DNA from: Streptomyces sp. NRRL F-5126
Lineage (GTDB): Bacteria; Actinomycetota; Actinomycetes; Streptomycetales; Streptomycetaceae
Direction: 5' to 3'
DNA length: 64,000 nucleotides
Assembly (NCBI RefSeq): GCF_000721265.1
Contig: NZ_JOFZ01000006.1
Location: 186,001-250,000, forward strand
In this document: piece after piece, positions 44,219 to 53,856 of the stretch
Position numbering within the stretch: position 1 is the first letter of the stretch
How the letters are laid out: the number at the start of each line of letters is the position of its first letter
Made by a program: the position numbers and the translations under genes
The notes under the pieces: model-generated
The model's database searches: none
The model's input: the letters and a program-made list of their open reading frames with translations, nothing else
What the model was told of the DNA's origin: nothing

Positions 44219-45385
44219 TCAGTCGCGTGCCAGGGCCTGCTTCAGGTCCTCGAGCAGGTCGTCGCCCGACTCGATGCCCACCGAGAGGCGCACCAGGTCC
44301 GACGGGACTTCGAGGGGTGAGCCCGCCGCCGAGGCGTGGGTCATGCGGCCGGGGTGCTCGATGAGCGACTCGACGCCGCCGAGCGACTCGCCGAGCGTGA
44401 ACAGCCGGGCGCGGTCGCAGACCGCCACGGCCGCCGCCTCGCCGTCGGCGACACGGAACGACACCATCCCGCCGAACGCCTTCATATGCTTGGCCGCGAC
44501 CTCGTGTCCCGGGTGGTCGGGCAGGCCCGGGTAGAGCACGTGCGAGACGCGGGGGTGGTGCGTGAGCATGTCGGCGATCCTGGCGGCGTTCTCGCAGTGG
44601 CGGTCCATCCGCACGGCGAGCGTCTTCACGCCGCGCAGCACCAGCCAGGCGTCGAACGGTCCAGCGATGGCGCCCATCGCGTTCTGGTGGAAGGCCAGTT
44701 CGTCGCCGAGGCCGGCGTCGGCGACGATCAGCGCGCCGCCCACGACGTCCGAGTGCCCGCCCATGTACTTGGTCGTGGAGTGCACGACGACGTCGGCACC
44801 GAGCGCGAGCGGCTGCTGCAGGTAGGGGCTGGCGAACGTGTTGTCCACGACCAGCCTGACGCCGGCCGAGCGCGCGACGCCCGAGAGCGCCGCGATGTCG
44901 CTGATGCCGAGCAGCGGGTTGGAGGGCGTCTCGACCCAGATCGCCTTGGTGCGCGGGGTCAGCGCCGCACGCACCGCCTCGGCGTCCGAGCTGTTCGCGA
45001 CGGACCACTCCACGCCCCACCGGGAGGCGACCTTCGCGAAGAGGCGGAACGTGCCGCCGTACGCGTCGTTCGGGATCACGACGTGGTCGCCGGGCGACAG
45101 CAGGGTGCGCAGCAGGCAGTCCTCGGCCGCCAGGCCGGACGCGAACGCGAGGGCGCGGGTGCCGCCCTCGATGGCCGCGAGGTTCTCCTCCAGCGCGCTG
45201 CGGGTCGGGTTGGCGCTGCGGCTGTACTCGTAGCCGCCGCGCAGCCCGCCCACGCCGTCCTGCTTGTAGGTGGACACCTGGTAGATCGGGGGGACGACCG
45301 CCCCTGTCGCCGGGTCGGCGGTGTTGCCCGCGTGGATGGCGCGGGTCTCGAAGTGGAACGTGTCGCCGGTGTGCTCGTGGGTCAT
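44219..45385 (-). CDS. metB: cystathionine gamma-synthase / gamma-lyase
   Basis: 388 aa from ATG 45385. Cys/Met-metabolism PLP enzyme: YEYSRSANPTRSALE near the start, SGLAAEDCLL, VDNTFASPYLQQPLALGADVVVHSTTKYMGGHSD with the PLP lysine (about residue 205), and C-terminal SLGGVESLIEHPGRMTHAS. The family condenses O-acyl-homoserine with cysteine (MetB) or cleaves cystathionine; sequence alone does not separate synthase from lyase, so the symbol is tentative. It starts 65 bp from a divergent gene. Confidence 0.9.
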   Translation of the reverse strand: MTHEHTGDTFHFETRAIHAGNTADPATGAVVPPIYQVSTYKQDGVGGLRGGYEYSRSANPTRSALEENLAAIEGGTRALAFASGLAAEDCLLRTLLSPGDHVVIPNDAYGGTFRLFAKVASRWGVEWSVANSSDAEAVRAALTPRTKAIWVETPSNPLLGISDIAALSGVARSAGVRLVVDNTFASPYLQQPLALGADVVVHSTTKYMGGHSDVVGGALIVADAGLGDELAFHQNAMGAIAGPFDAWLVLRGVKTLAVRMDRHCENAARIADMLTHHPRVSHVLYPGLPDHPGHEVAAKHMKAFGGMVSFRVADGEAAAVAVCDRARLFTLGESLGGVESLIEHPGRMTHASAAGSPLEVPSDLVRLSVGIESGDDLLEDLKQALARD

Positions 45386-45450
45386 GGGGCCCGAGCGTAG
45401 CCGGGATACGGGCGGCGCCGGTCGCGTGGCGTCTCCGCGACAATGGCCGT

Positions 45451-46560
45451 ATGGACGTTCTCTGGTTCGTGTTCGCGTTCGTCCTCCTGGCCGCCCCCGT
45501 GGGCCTGCTCATGCGTCTGCGGCGGGTCGCTGCCTCGGAGGCCGTGCGCGGGTCGGTCGAGTCGGCGGATCCGGAAGCGTACGGGTTCGTGCCGCGCGAG
45601 GAGCTCGACGTGCGGTTGCCGGGCCCCGACGAGGACCTGCTGCACGTGATCGACGTCGTCCAGGGCACGCGGCGGTGGCAGCCCGCGGCGCGGCTGCTGG
45701 CCGGGACGCCGGAGCGCGGTGAGGCGCGCTGGCAGCGCGTCCAGGGGTTCGCGGGCGCGGCCTGCCTGGAGCTCACGGCGCGGCCGGGGCGCGGGGCGGG
45801 CGCCGACTGGCTGCGCGAATGGCGGGCGGATGCGCCGGACGACGCGGGTGCGGCGGAGGTCTTCGCGGAGTTCCTCGTGCAGCAGGCGTGGCGCACGGCC
45901 CGGCCGGGGACGGACGAGTTCCGGATCATCCTGGAGGAGGCGCGCACGGTGAGCGAGGAGGCGGCGATGCTCGCGCCGCGCGACCCGGTGCCGTACATGA
46001 TCGAGCTGGCGGTGGCTCGCGGCCTCGGCTACGGGAGGGAGCGGTTCGAGCGGCTGTGGGCCGAGGTCGTGGACCGGGCGCCTGCGCACATGGGCGCGCA
46101 CCTGGCGGCGCTGCGCTACTTCACCGCCCGGTGGCACGGCTCCCGCAAGGACGCGGTCGCCTTCGCGACGGCGGCAGCGGCCCGCGCGCCGCGTGGCTCG
46201 CTGCTCGCGGCGCTGCCGCTGTTCGCGGTGTACGAGCACCTGCCGCGGCCCGGTCTCGGGCGGAGCCGGTACCGGGGTGAGGCCGTGAGGCGCGCGGTGG
46301 CGGGGGCCGTGTTCGCGGTGCGCGAGGCGGCGGCGGACGACCCGGTGGTGCCGCACGTGCGGCACCTGCTGGTGCTCTTCCTCGTACGCATGTCGCGGTG
46401 GCGCGAGGCGATGGAGCAGCTGCTGCTCGTGGACGGGCACGTGGGTGCGGTGCCCTGGACGTACGCACGGGACCCGGCGGCCGCGTACGCCGCACACCGG
46501 GCGAGAGCGGTCGCCGGGTACGAGGCGAGCGGCGGCAGCCCGGCGACGCTGCGGGGGTGA
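45451..46560 (+). CDS. membrane-anchored TPR-like protein, paralog 1
   Basis: 369 aa. One N-terminal membrane helix (LWFVFAFVLLAAPVGLLMRL) is followed by a soluble all-helical region resembling TPR/Sel1-like repeats. The C-terminal MSRWREAMEQLLLVDGHVGAVPW aligns with the next gene, which has the same layout, so the two are tandem paralogs. No enzymatic motif. A scaffold or binding role on the cytoplasmic face is inferred. Confidence 0.75.
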   Translation: MDVLWFVFAFVLLAAPVGLLMRLRRVAASEAVRGSVESADPEAYGFVPREELDVRLPGPDEDLLHVIDVVQGTRRWQPAARLLAGTPERGEARWQRVQGFAGAACLELTARPGRGAGADWLREWRADAPDDAGAAEVFAEFLVQQAWRTARPGTDEFRIILEEARTVSEEAAMLAPRDPVPYMIELAVARGLGYGRERFERLWAEVVDRAPAHMGAHLAALRYFTARWHGSRKDAVAFATAAAARAPRGSLLAALPLFAVYEHLPRPGLGRSRYRGEAVRRAVAGAVFAVREAAADDPVVPHVRHLLVLFLVRMSRWREAMEQLLLVDGHVGAVPWTYARDPAAAYAAHRARAVAGYEASGGSPATLRG

Positions 46561-46643
46561 CGCCGCCGGCGTAGCGGCGTACGCGCCGCGGGAGCGCACA
46601 CTGAAGGGAGCGACCGAAGCGCCCGCCGACCGATTGGAACCCC

Positions 46644-47720
46644 GTGTCACGCGTCATCCTGGTGATCCTCGTAGGGATCTGCATCTACTTCTGGTTCAGG
46701 TCGCGGCGCGGCGCGGACCGCATGATCAAGACGATGACCGGCCCCGAGGCCGCCTCGTCCCAGGACGCCGTGGTCCCCTCGGAGCGCTCGGCGGAGCTGG
46801 GTCTGCTGCCCGCGCAGAAGCAGGACAGCCGGTACGCGGCCGCCCCCGGGCCCGAGGCGGCGCGCGCGCTCGCCGCGGCCGAGGCGGGCGAGTGGGAGCC
46901 CGCGGCCGAGCTGCTCGCGACGGCGGCCGGGAGCAAGGACTGGGAGCGGCGCGCCCTGTGGACCGACCTGCTCGGCGCGGCGGCGGCCGGCAGCGCGGCG
47001 CCGGACGGCACGGCGCCGGCCGGCACGGCGCCGCTCGGCACGGCGCCGGCCTGGCTCGCCGCGTGGGAGAAGGCGCGTGAGGGCGACGCGGGCGCGGCGC
47101 TCGTCCGGGCCGCGGCGGAGGGCCCCGGTGCGGCGAGGACGGCCGCGCTGCGGCGCGCCAAGGAGGCCGACCCCGCGGACCCCACGCCGTACGTGGTGGA
47201 GATGGGCGGCGCGGTGGCGGCCGGGGTGGAGCACGCGGAGCTGAGCGGGATCTTCCGCGAGGCGATCACCCGCGCGCCGTACCTGTACGCGGCGCACGCG
47301 GCGGCGCTGCGGTACTGGCTGCCGAAGGGCAGGGGGTCGGCGCCGCTGGCGGAGGAGTTCGCCGCGGACGCGGCGGCCGGAGCGCCGCTCGGGTCGCTGA
47401 TGACGGCGTTCCCGCTGATCGCGTGGTTCGAGGAGCACCTGGAGTCGACACGCGATCCGGAGGAGTACCGCACGGCGGAGCTGACCGGCCGGATCGACCG
47501 CGCCCTGATGGACGCCGCCGCGGCGCCCGCCGACCACCCGCGCCTGCCGGAACTGCGTCACCTGCTCGCGTACTTCCTCTACAAGCAGGACAGGTTCGAC
47601 GCCGCGCTCGAGCAGTTCCGGCACATAGACGGGTATGTGAACGCGCTGCCGTGGAGCTACTACACGCGACAGGACCTGTACATGCGGGCGCGAGAGACGA
47701 CGGTGCGCAACGCGGCCTGA
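46644..47720 (+). CDS. membrane-anchored TPR-like protein, paralog 2
   Basis: 358 aa from GTG 46644. N-terminal helix SRVILVILVGICIYFWF, then a helical region that ends QDRFDAALEQFRHIDGYVNALPWSYY, matching paralog 1 in order and spacing. Residues about 114-133 hold a GTAPxx repeat (GTAPAGTAPLGTAPA) encoded by three near-identical 15-nt units around 46995-47050, absent from paralog 1. It lies 83 bp after paralog 1 and is probably co-transcribed. Function unknown. Confidence 0.75.
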   Translation: MSRVILVILVGICIYFWFRSRRGADRMIKTMTGPEAASSQDAVVPSERSAELGLLPAQKQDSRYAAAPGPEAARALAAAEAGEWEPAAELLATAAGSKDWERRALWTDLLGAAAAGSAAPDGTAPAGTAPLGTAPAWLAAWEKAREGDAGAALVRAAAEGPGAARTAALRRAKEADPADPTPYVVEMGGAVAAGVEHAELSGIFREAITRAPYLYAAHAAALRYWLPKGRGSAPLAEEFAADAAAGAPLGSLMTAFPLIAWFEEHLESTRDPEEYRTAELTGRIDRALMDAAAAPADHPRLPELRHLLAYFLYKQDRFDAALEQFRHIDGYVNALPWSYYTRQDLYMRARETTVRNAA

Positions 47721-47735
47721 CCTCCGAGCCCGGGC

Positions 47736-48725
47736 TCAGACCTTCATCTCGAACAGGCCCGCGGGCCGTTCGCGCCGGTAGCCGAGCGACTCGTTGACGG
47801 CGAGCATCGCGCCGTTCCCGTCCGCGACCGACGTCACGATCTCGCGCACTTGCGGGTGCTCGTCGTGCAGCACGTCAAGCAGGTGGCGCTTGACCGCGCG
47901 ACCCACGCCCCGGCCGCGGTGTCCCGGCAGGACGACCGTGTCGCCGGTGGCCGCGCGCGTGTCGTGGGGCGTGTGCAGCACGGCCTCGGTGTACGCGACG
48001 ACGGCGCCGTCCGTCGACACGCTGGTGTCGAGAGCGGCAGTGGTCACCAGCAGCCCGCCACGTTCCCCCACCAGCCGGGCGGCCGCGCGCACCCGCGGCT
48101 CGTCCCAGTGCGGCGGCCGAGCCGCCAGGTCGCCGCTCGGCGCGTCCACGAGCGCGTTGTGCGCCTCGGCGAGGCTGCCGGCCAGCGCGCCGGGCGCGAC
48201 GCCCGTCCAGTGCGCGAAGCGCAGCCCGTCCGGCAGCGGCAGGCGGCGCGTGCTCGCACGCGCCTGCTCCACCCGCTGGACGTACCGGGTGAGCGGCAGC
48301 ATCTTCACGAACCCCAGGCTGTCCACGAACGCCTCGCCCGCTCCGCCGAGTTCGAGGCGTGTGGAGACCGACGTGCGGCCCTCGGCGGCGAGCCGCTCGC
48401 GTATCGCGCCCCACAGCAGCGCGCCGACGCCCCTGCGCCTCGCCCCGGGGTCCACCACGAGTTTGTGAAGATAGGCCGCATGCTGGTTGGGCGGCTCCGT
48501 CCACAGCAGGAGCGAGGCCACGCCCTCGTACCTGCCGTCCTCCGCCACCGCCGCCAGGTGCACCTCGCGGCCGTTGAACGGCGGCACGCGCAGCTTCCCC
48601 GCCGTCTCGGAGCGGTTCGGCTCCGGGACGGCGGCCGGCAGGTCCCGCACGTGCGCGGCGCTGACGACCGCGTGCCAAGCGTCGATCTCGGCGTCCGATG
48701 GCGGCTGTGCCAGTGTGATCAGCAT
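47736..48725 (-). CDS. GNAT acetyltransferase with two tandem GNAT domains
   Basis: 329 aa. The N-terminal domain has the acetyl-CoA loop DPGARRRGVGALLW (about residues 92-105) and the C-terminal domain has LPGHRGRGVGRAVK (about 268-281), so both keep the R/Q-x-x-G-x-G/A motif. The two-domain layout is like mycothiol synthase MshD, but residues between the domains differ and mshD normally has other neighbours, so identity with MshD is not claimed. Acetylation of a small amine is expected. Confidence 0.85.
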   Translation of the reverse strand: MLITLAQPPSDAEIDAWHAVVSAAHVRDLPAAVPEPNRSETAGKLRVPPFNGREVHLAAVAEDGRYEGVASLLLWTEPPNQHAAYLHKLVVDPGARRRGVGALLWGAIRERLAAEGRTSVSTRLELGGAGEAFVDSLGFVKMLPLTRYVQRVEQARASTRRLPLPDGLRFAHWTGVAPGALAGSLAEAHNALVDAPSGDLAARPPHWDEPRVRAAARLVGERGGLLVTTAALDTSVSTDGAVVAYTEAVLHTPHDTRAATGDTVVLPGHRGRGVGRAVKRHLLDVLHDEHPQVREIVTSVADGNGAMLAVNESLGYRRERPAGLFEMKV

Positions 48726-48850
48726 GTGGAGAACCTACGCGTACGAGGGTGGCGACGCCCCTGACTTACGGAGACGTCCTGACGACGGCCAGGACACGGG
48801 CCGGCGGTGACAGTCGGTGGAACCGAGCGGTGCTGGTCAGGCGGTGCTGG

Positions 48851-49534
<684 letters not shown>

Positions 49535-49651
49535 GAGGTGACTCCTGCGGGACGAGTGGGGTGAGGCGAAGACGGGAGTGCCGGCCCCGGTACGGGCTCC
49601 GCGGGTACGCGGAACCCGCACCGGCACGTGCGTGGGAGCGGCCACCGGGTG

Positions 49652-50205
49652 CGGCGCGCCGGCTCCCTGACGGGGGTCCGGCTCCCGAGCCGGGCGGCCG
49701 GCTCCCGGCCGGGGGATGCGCCAGATCCCTAGGCGGGGTCCGGCTCCCGAGGCCGGGTGCGCCGGATCCCCTGGCGGGGGTCCGACTCCCGGGCCGGGCA
49801 TGCACCGGCTCCCGACGGGGTCCGACTCCGAAGCCGGGGTCCGACTCCCGGCCCGGGAATACGCCGGCTCCCGAGGCGGGGTCCAGCTCCCCGGCCAGGT
49901 GCCCCGGATCCCTGGCGGGGGTCCGACTCCCGGGGCGGGCATGCGCCGGATCCCGAGGCGGGGGGCTGCGCCGGATCCTGACAGGGTCCAGCTCCCGAGG
50001 CGAGGGTCCAGCTCCCCGGCCGGGGTGCGCCGAATCCCGAGGCGGGGCCAGCTTCCCAGCCGGGTGTGCCAGATCCCTGACCGGGTCCGACTCCCGAAGC
50101 CGGATGCGCCGGATCCCTGGCGGGGGTCCGACTCCCGGGGCGGGATGCGCCAGGTCCCTGGCGGGGCCCGGATCTCGGGGCGGGATGCGCCGGATCATGG
50201 GGCGG
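49652..50205. repeat. array of ~12-13 imperfect 39-43-bp tandem repeats
   Basis: Units begin GCGCCGGATCCC and run through a GGCGGGGGTCCGACTCCCG-like centre to GGGCGGGCAT, with substitutions, some truncated units (about 49965) and some with a duplicated centre. Best-preserved units are near 49766, 49892 and 50105. Unit lengths are not multiples of three, and no frame stays open with a constant repeat peptide, so it is probably non-coding. It fills the gap between the permease stop/start region and the ATPase start of one operon. Spacers and constant repeats of a CRISPR array are absent. Confidence 0.85.
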
Positions 50206-51723
50206 CTACTCGATGCGGCGCAGCGCGTCCGCCGGGCGCAGACGGGACGCGCGCCAGCCGCCGAAGCCGCCGGCGATGAGGCCGCCGGCCACCGCGAGAC
50301 CGACCGCGACGGCGATCACGCTCAGCGAGACGGGCGCGGTGAGGGTCACCTGCACGGCCTTCGCGGCCAGTCGGCGTCCCGGGCCGCCCGCGCCCCCGCC
50401 GCCGAAGCCGCCACCGCCGAAGCCCCTGCCGCCCCCGGCCCCGGCCCCGGAGCCGCCCGCGAGCTGCGCGGTCAGCGTCGGGCTGATCGCCGAGACCACG
50501 TACGCGCCGACCAGACCGAGCACGATGCCGAGGACGCCGCCCATCAACCCGTTGACCAGGGCCTCGCCCATGACCTGCCGGGTCACCCTGCCGCTCTTCC
50601 AGCCGAGCGCCTTGAGCGTGCCGAATTCGCGTACCCGGCGGCGCACGGCCGACGAGGTGAGCAGGCCCGCGACGAGGAACGCGGCCACGAGCACCGCGAT
50701 CGACAGCCACCTGCCGACGTCCGAGGCGAGCCCGGACGCCGTGGACAGCGAGCCGGAGACGGTGGAGGCGAGGTCGGCCGAGGTGGTGACCGTCGTGCCG
50801 GGCACGTTCTTGCGGATGGCGGACTTGACCGCGTTGATCTGCTGGGAGTCGGACGCCTTCACGTACACGGTGGTGACCTTCGCCTTGGTGCCGGCGAGCG
50901 TCTGCGCCTTCTTCAGCGGTATGTACACGTCGGCGGCGGAGTCACCGCTGTCAGCCGTGGCGATGCCGATGATCGTGAACTTGGTGCCGTGGATGGTGAG
51001 TGTCTTGCCGACGGCGAGGCTCTTCTGCTTGGCGTAGGAGCTGTCCACGAGGGCCACGTCGGCGTTGGTCTCCGACGTCTTGAACGTCCGGCCCTTCGTG
51101 AGCTTGGAGCTCGTCAGCGGGCCGAGCGTCGCGTCGGTGACGTCCGTGCCGTAGACGGTGTAGGAGTCGACGTCGAACGACGCGCCGCCGCCCTGCACCT
51201 GCCCGCCGCCCGCGGCCCCGCCGGAGCCGCCTGACCCGCCGCTGCCGCCGCTGCCGCCGCGCCCCGGCATGCCGCCGCCGCTCTGGCCCGGAGCGACCTG
51301 GCCGCGCTTGAACTGCCCGTTGACCTTGAGGACGTTGAGGCTGAGCCCGCCGACCGCGGAGGCGACACCGTGCTGGCCCTTGACCTTGGTGACGGTCGAG
51401 TCGGCCAGGGTCTGGAACCCCTGGACCATCACGCGGTCGGTGGACTGGGTGCTGTCGTCATCCTTGTCCTGCCCCTTGAAGCTGAACCTGGGGCGCCCGG
51501 AGGAGCCCGAGCCCGAACTCGGCGGCGAGGCGGCCTTGGTGACGGTCATGTCGGTGCCGAGACCGTAGAGGGACTGCAGGACCTTGTCCTGAGCCTTGTT
51601 CATGCCCGAGGTGACCGAACTGACCACGATCACGAGCGCGATGCCGAGGGCGAGTCCTGACGCGATGACGAGTGCCGCTCTTCTGCGGCGACGCAATTCG
51701 CGCCGGAGGTAGGTGACGAACAT
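50206..51723 (-). CDS. ABC transporter permease (FtsX/MacB family)
   Basis: 505 aa. A first membrane helix (AALVIASGLALGIALVIVVSSV) is followed by a large extracytoplasmic MacB-PCD-like region (about residues 45-350) and three C-terminal helices (about 365-385, 410-435 and 460-490), the FtsX layout. Gly/Ser-rich inserts occur near residues 150-180 (GGSGGSGGSGGSGG) and 425-455 (GGGRGFGGGGFGGGG). It forms the membrane part of the ABC system with the ATPase at 48851-49534. Confidence 0.93.
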   Translation of the reverse strand: MFVTYLRRELRRRRRAALVIASGLALGIALVIVVSSVTSGMNKAQDKVLQSLYGLGTDMTVTKAASPPSSGSGSSGRPRFSFKGQDKDDDSTQSTDRVMVQGFQTLADSTVTKVKGQHGVASAVGGLSLNVLKVNGQFKRGQVAPGQSGGGMPGRGGSGGSGGSGGSGGAAGGGQVQGGGASFDVDSYTVYGTDVTDATLGPLTSSKLTKGRTFKTSETNADVALVDSSYAKQKSLAVGKTLTIHGTKFTIIGIATADSGDSAADVYIPLKKAQTLAGTKAKVTTVYVKASDSQQINAVKSAIRKNVPGTTVTTSADLASTVSGSLSTASGLASDVGRWLSIAVLVAAFLVAGLLTSSAVRRRVREFGTLKALGWKSGRVTRQVMGEALVNGLMGGVLGIVLGLVGAYVVSAISPTLTAQLAGGSGAGAGGGRGFGGGGFGGGGAGGPGRRLAAKAVQVTLTAPVSLSVIAVAVGLAVAGGLIAGGFGGWRASRLRPADALRRIE

Positions 51724-51800
51724 GCCGTGAAGTTATGGGCATGTCGTGACAGGTCCTTGAGGCGACGATGAGAGCCCCGTGAGAACGCGGCGGCACAGCG

Positions 51801-51838
51801 CGGCGGCCCGCACCCCTGCCGAGGGGTGCGGGCCGCCG
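51801..51838 (-). terminator. terminator after the L,D-transpeptidase gene
   Basis: A perfect 17-bp stem (51801-51817 with 51822-51838) with GCCG loop lies 12 nt past the transpeptidase stop, in the direction of its transcript. Confidence 0.9.
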
Positions 51839-51849
51839 TGGCGCGCGGC

Positions 51850-53103
51850 TCAGACGGCCGAGCCGGCCTGCCAGTCGCTCCAGCTCATGTTCCAGCCGTT
51901 GAGGCCGTTGTCGGGCTGGACCGTCTTGTCGTGGGAGTTCTTCACGATGACCACGTCACCGAGCAGGGAGTGGTCGAAGAGCCAGTGGGCGGGCGTGCTC
52001 GGGTCGCCCGCGCCCTTCACGTCCCGCAGGCCCACGCAGCCGTGGCTGGTGTTGGCGCTGCCGAACACCGAGGGCGCGCCCCAGTAGTTGCCGTGGATGA
52101 ACGTGCCCGAGCTGGTCAGGCGCATGGCGTCCGGCACGTCCTTGATGTCGTACTCGCCCTTGCCGTCGGAGTCCGTGAAGCCGACCGTCGCGCCGTTCAT
52201 GCGGGTCTTCTTGTACTTCTCCGAGATGACCATCTGGCCGTTGTACGTGGTGTGCTCGGGCGAGCCCGCGGAGATGGGGATCGTCCTGATGGCCTTGCCG
52301 TCCTTGCGCACGACCATCGTCTTCGTCTTCGCGTCGACGGTGCTGACCTGGCTGCGGCCGACGGTGAAGGACACCGTCTTCTGCTGGACGCCGTAGACGC
52401 CGTTCGCGCCCTGGACGCCGTCGAGCGACAGCTTCATGGTGACCTTGCTGCCGGCCTTCCAGTAGTTCTCCGGCCGGAAGTCGAGGCGCTTGGAATTGAA
52501 CCAGTGGCCGACGACCTGCTGGCCGCTCGACGAGGAGACCTGGATGTTCTTCTGGACGTCCTTCTTGTCCGTGATCGCCTTGTCGAAGTTGATCGAGACG
52601 GGCATGCCGACGCCGACGGTCGAGCCGTCCTCGGGAGTGAAGTTGCCGATGAAGCTGTTGCCCGGCGAGACGGTGGTGAAGGTGGCGTTCTCGTTGGCGC
52701 CGCGGCCCTTGGCGTCCTTGGCCGTGGCGGCGATCTTGTACGTGGTGGAGCGCTCCAACTGGCCGTCCGGGCTCCAGCTCTTGCCGTCGGCGGCGAGGGT
52801 GCCCTTGACGGCCTTCCCGTCGGCGGTGGAGAGGCTCACCTGCGTGAGCGTGCCGCCGGAGACGGTGACCTTGGCGGCGTTGTTGATGCTCGCGTTGTCC
52901 GAGCCGTTGCCCGGCGTGATGGATATCTTCGCGTCGGACGTGTCCTGCGCGGCGGCCTTGTCCGCGGCCGCCTGGCCCGACTTCGTCGGCGCGGCGGACG
53001 CGCTGCCTCCGTCGTGGCCGCCGCTGCACGCCGACAGCGCCAGCACGCCACCGAGCACCGCGGACGCGGCGGCGATGCTCGTCCGCCGCTTCCTTTCCGT
53101 CAT
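51850..53103 (-). CDS. L,D-transpeptidase lipoprotein (YkuD domain)
   Basis: 417 aa from ATG 53103, with GGAGAAG about 9 nt upstream; in-frame ATG 53118 is possible. A lipoprotein signal peptide ends in LALSAC (Cys about residue 26). Two Ig-like domains (about 55-140 and 145-255) precede the YkuD catalytic domain, whose active site IHGNYW...TSHGCVGLRD (His, Ser, His, Gly, Cys) is complete. It forms 3-3 cross-links in peptidoglycan outside the membrane. It is divergent from a small secreted-protein gene. Confidence 0.95.
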   Translation of the reverse strand: MTERKRRTSIAAASAVLGGVLALSACSGGHDGGSASAAPTKSGQAAADKAAAQDTSDAKISITPGNGSDNASINNAAKVTVSGGTLTQVSLSTADGKAVKGTLAADGKSWSPDGQLERSTTYKIAATAKDAKGRGANENATFTTVSPGNSFIGNFTPEDGSTVGVGMPVSINFDKAITDKKDVQKNIQVSSSSGQQVVGHWFNSKRLDFRPENYWKAGSKVTMKLSLDGVQGANGVYGVQQKTVSFTVGRSQVSTVDAKTKTMVVRKDGKAIRTIPISAGSPEHTTYNGQMVISEKYKKTRMNGATVGFTDSDGKGEYDIKDVPDAMRLTSSGTFIHGNYWGAPSVFGSANTSHGCVGLRDVKGAGDPSTPAHWLFDHSLLGDVVIVKNSHDKTVQPDNGLNGWNMSWSDWQAGSAV

Positions 53104-53445
53104 CACACGCTTCTCCATCGTCGCCGGATAATGTGCCGATGGCTCCGGGGAGCCCACAGCGGCTGAAACGCCCTCGGCGGGCCGTTCGGTACCCGTGGGT
53201 GGGCGGTGTGGCCGAGGCCACTGCGGCTCGCCGCGCCGCTCTGGCGCGGAGCCGGGCCTTCCAGGGTGACACGGTTTCCGGGAACCTCGTGACACCTCGT
53301 CCCGTTCGGGACTTCCGTCCCTGACGGCGTGTGTTCGCGTGCGCACACCGAGTAGACGAACTGGAACGCGGCTTTCCCCGGGCGGCCGCTTTCACTAGCA
53401 TCGGCGCACCCCGCCAATTCGACGTCGTCACAAGGGATCGATCTC
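53104..53445. other. divergent control region, transpeptidase / small secreted protein
   Basis: 342 bp with no gene seen. It contains a perfect inverted repeat GTCCCGTTCGGGAC (53299-53312) and two GTGACAC elements (about 53268 and 53288) that may be regulatory. Promoters for both genes should lie here but were not assigned. Confidence 0.45.
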
Positions 53446-53805
53446 GTGTCCGTCGCTTTCCGCTCCGCCGCGTTCCGTCCGCTCGTCACCGCGGGTGCCG
53501 CCGGGATCATGCTGTGCGGGCTGTTCTTCATCCCGTCCGCCCACGGCGAGGGACCGCACGGCGTGGCCCCGCGCGGCCACGCGCGCACGGTGGACTCGGT
53601 GGACGCGGCGAACTCGACGGGTTCGGCCGACTCCGCGGACAGGAGCGCGGCCTTCTCCGGGCAGAGCCCGCGGGCGTCGCGCCAACTCGCCTTCGGCGGG
53701 GTGAGTGGGAGCGCTGCCACGCCGTACGTGGCGGGCGGCGCGGGCGCGCTGTGCGCGGGTGCGGCGTTCGTCACACGTGCGGTGCACCGCAGGGACGAGG
53801 CCTGA
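53446..53805 (+). CDS. small secreted or membrane protein, unknown
   Basis: 119 aa from GTG 53446. A signal peptide is likely (PLVTAGAAGIMLCGLFFIPSAHG, about residues 12-35), followed by a polar Asp/Ser/Ala-rich middle and a C-terminal hydrophobic segment (VAGGAGALCAGAAFVTRAV) ending in basic residues. It could be secreted or anchored at the C-terminus. Not recognised; divergence from a cell-wall enzyme suggests an envelope role. Confidence 0.7.
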   Translation: MSVAFRSAAFRPLVTAGAAGIMLCGLFFIPSAHGEGPHGVAPRGHARTVDSVDAANSTGSADSADRSAAFSGQSPRASRQLAFGGVSGSAATPYVAGGAGALCAGAAFVTRAVHRRDEA

Positions 53806-53806
53806 A

Positions 53807-53830
53807 GGCCCGGGCCGTTGTGCCCGGGCC
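53807..53830. terminator. hairpin between the small secreted protein gene and hutH
   Basis: A 9-bp perfect stem GGCCCGGGC/GCCCGGGCC (53807-53815 with 53822-53830) and 6-nt loop lies between these convergent genes. Confidence 0.7.
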
Positions 53831-53856
53831 CCCTCCTGTCGGGCCGGTCAGCCCTG

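Noticed and set aside
47736..48725. Mycothiol synthase mshD
   Set aside because: Two tandem GNAT domains are suggestive, but residues outside the acetyl-CoA loops do not let me assign it, and proximity to mca (16 kb away) is not operonic.
49652..50205. CRISPR array or repeat-protein gene
   Set aside because: Units are imperfect throughout with no constant repeat and unique spacers, no cas genes are near, and the unit length is not a multiple of three.
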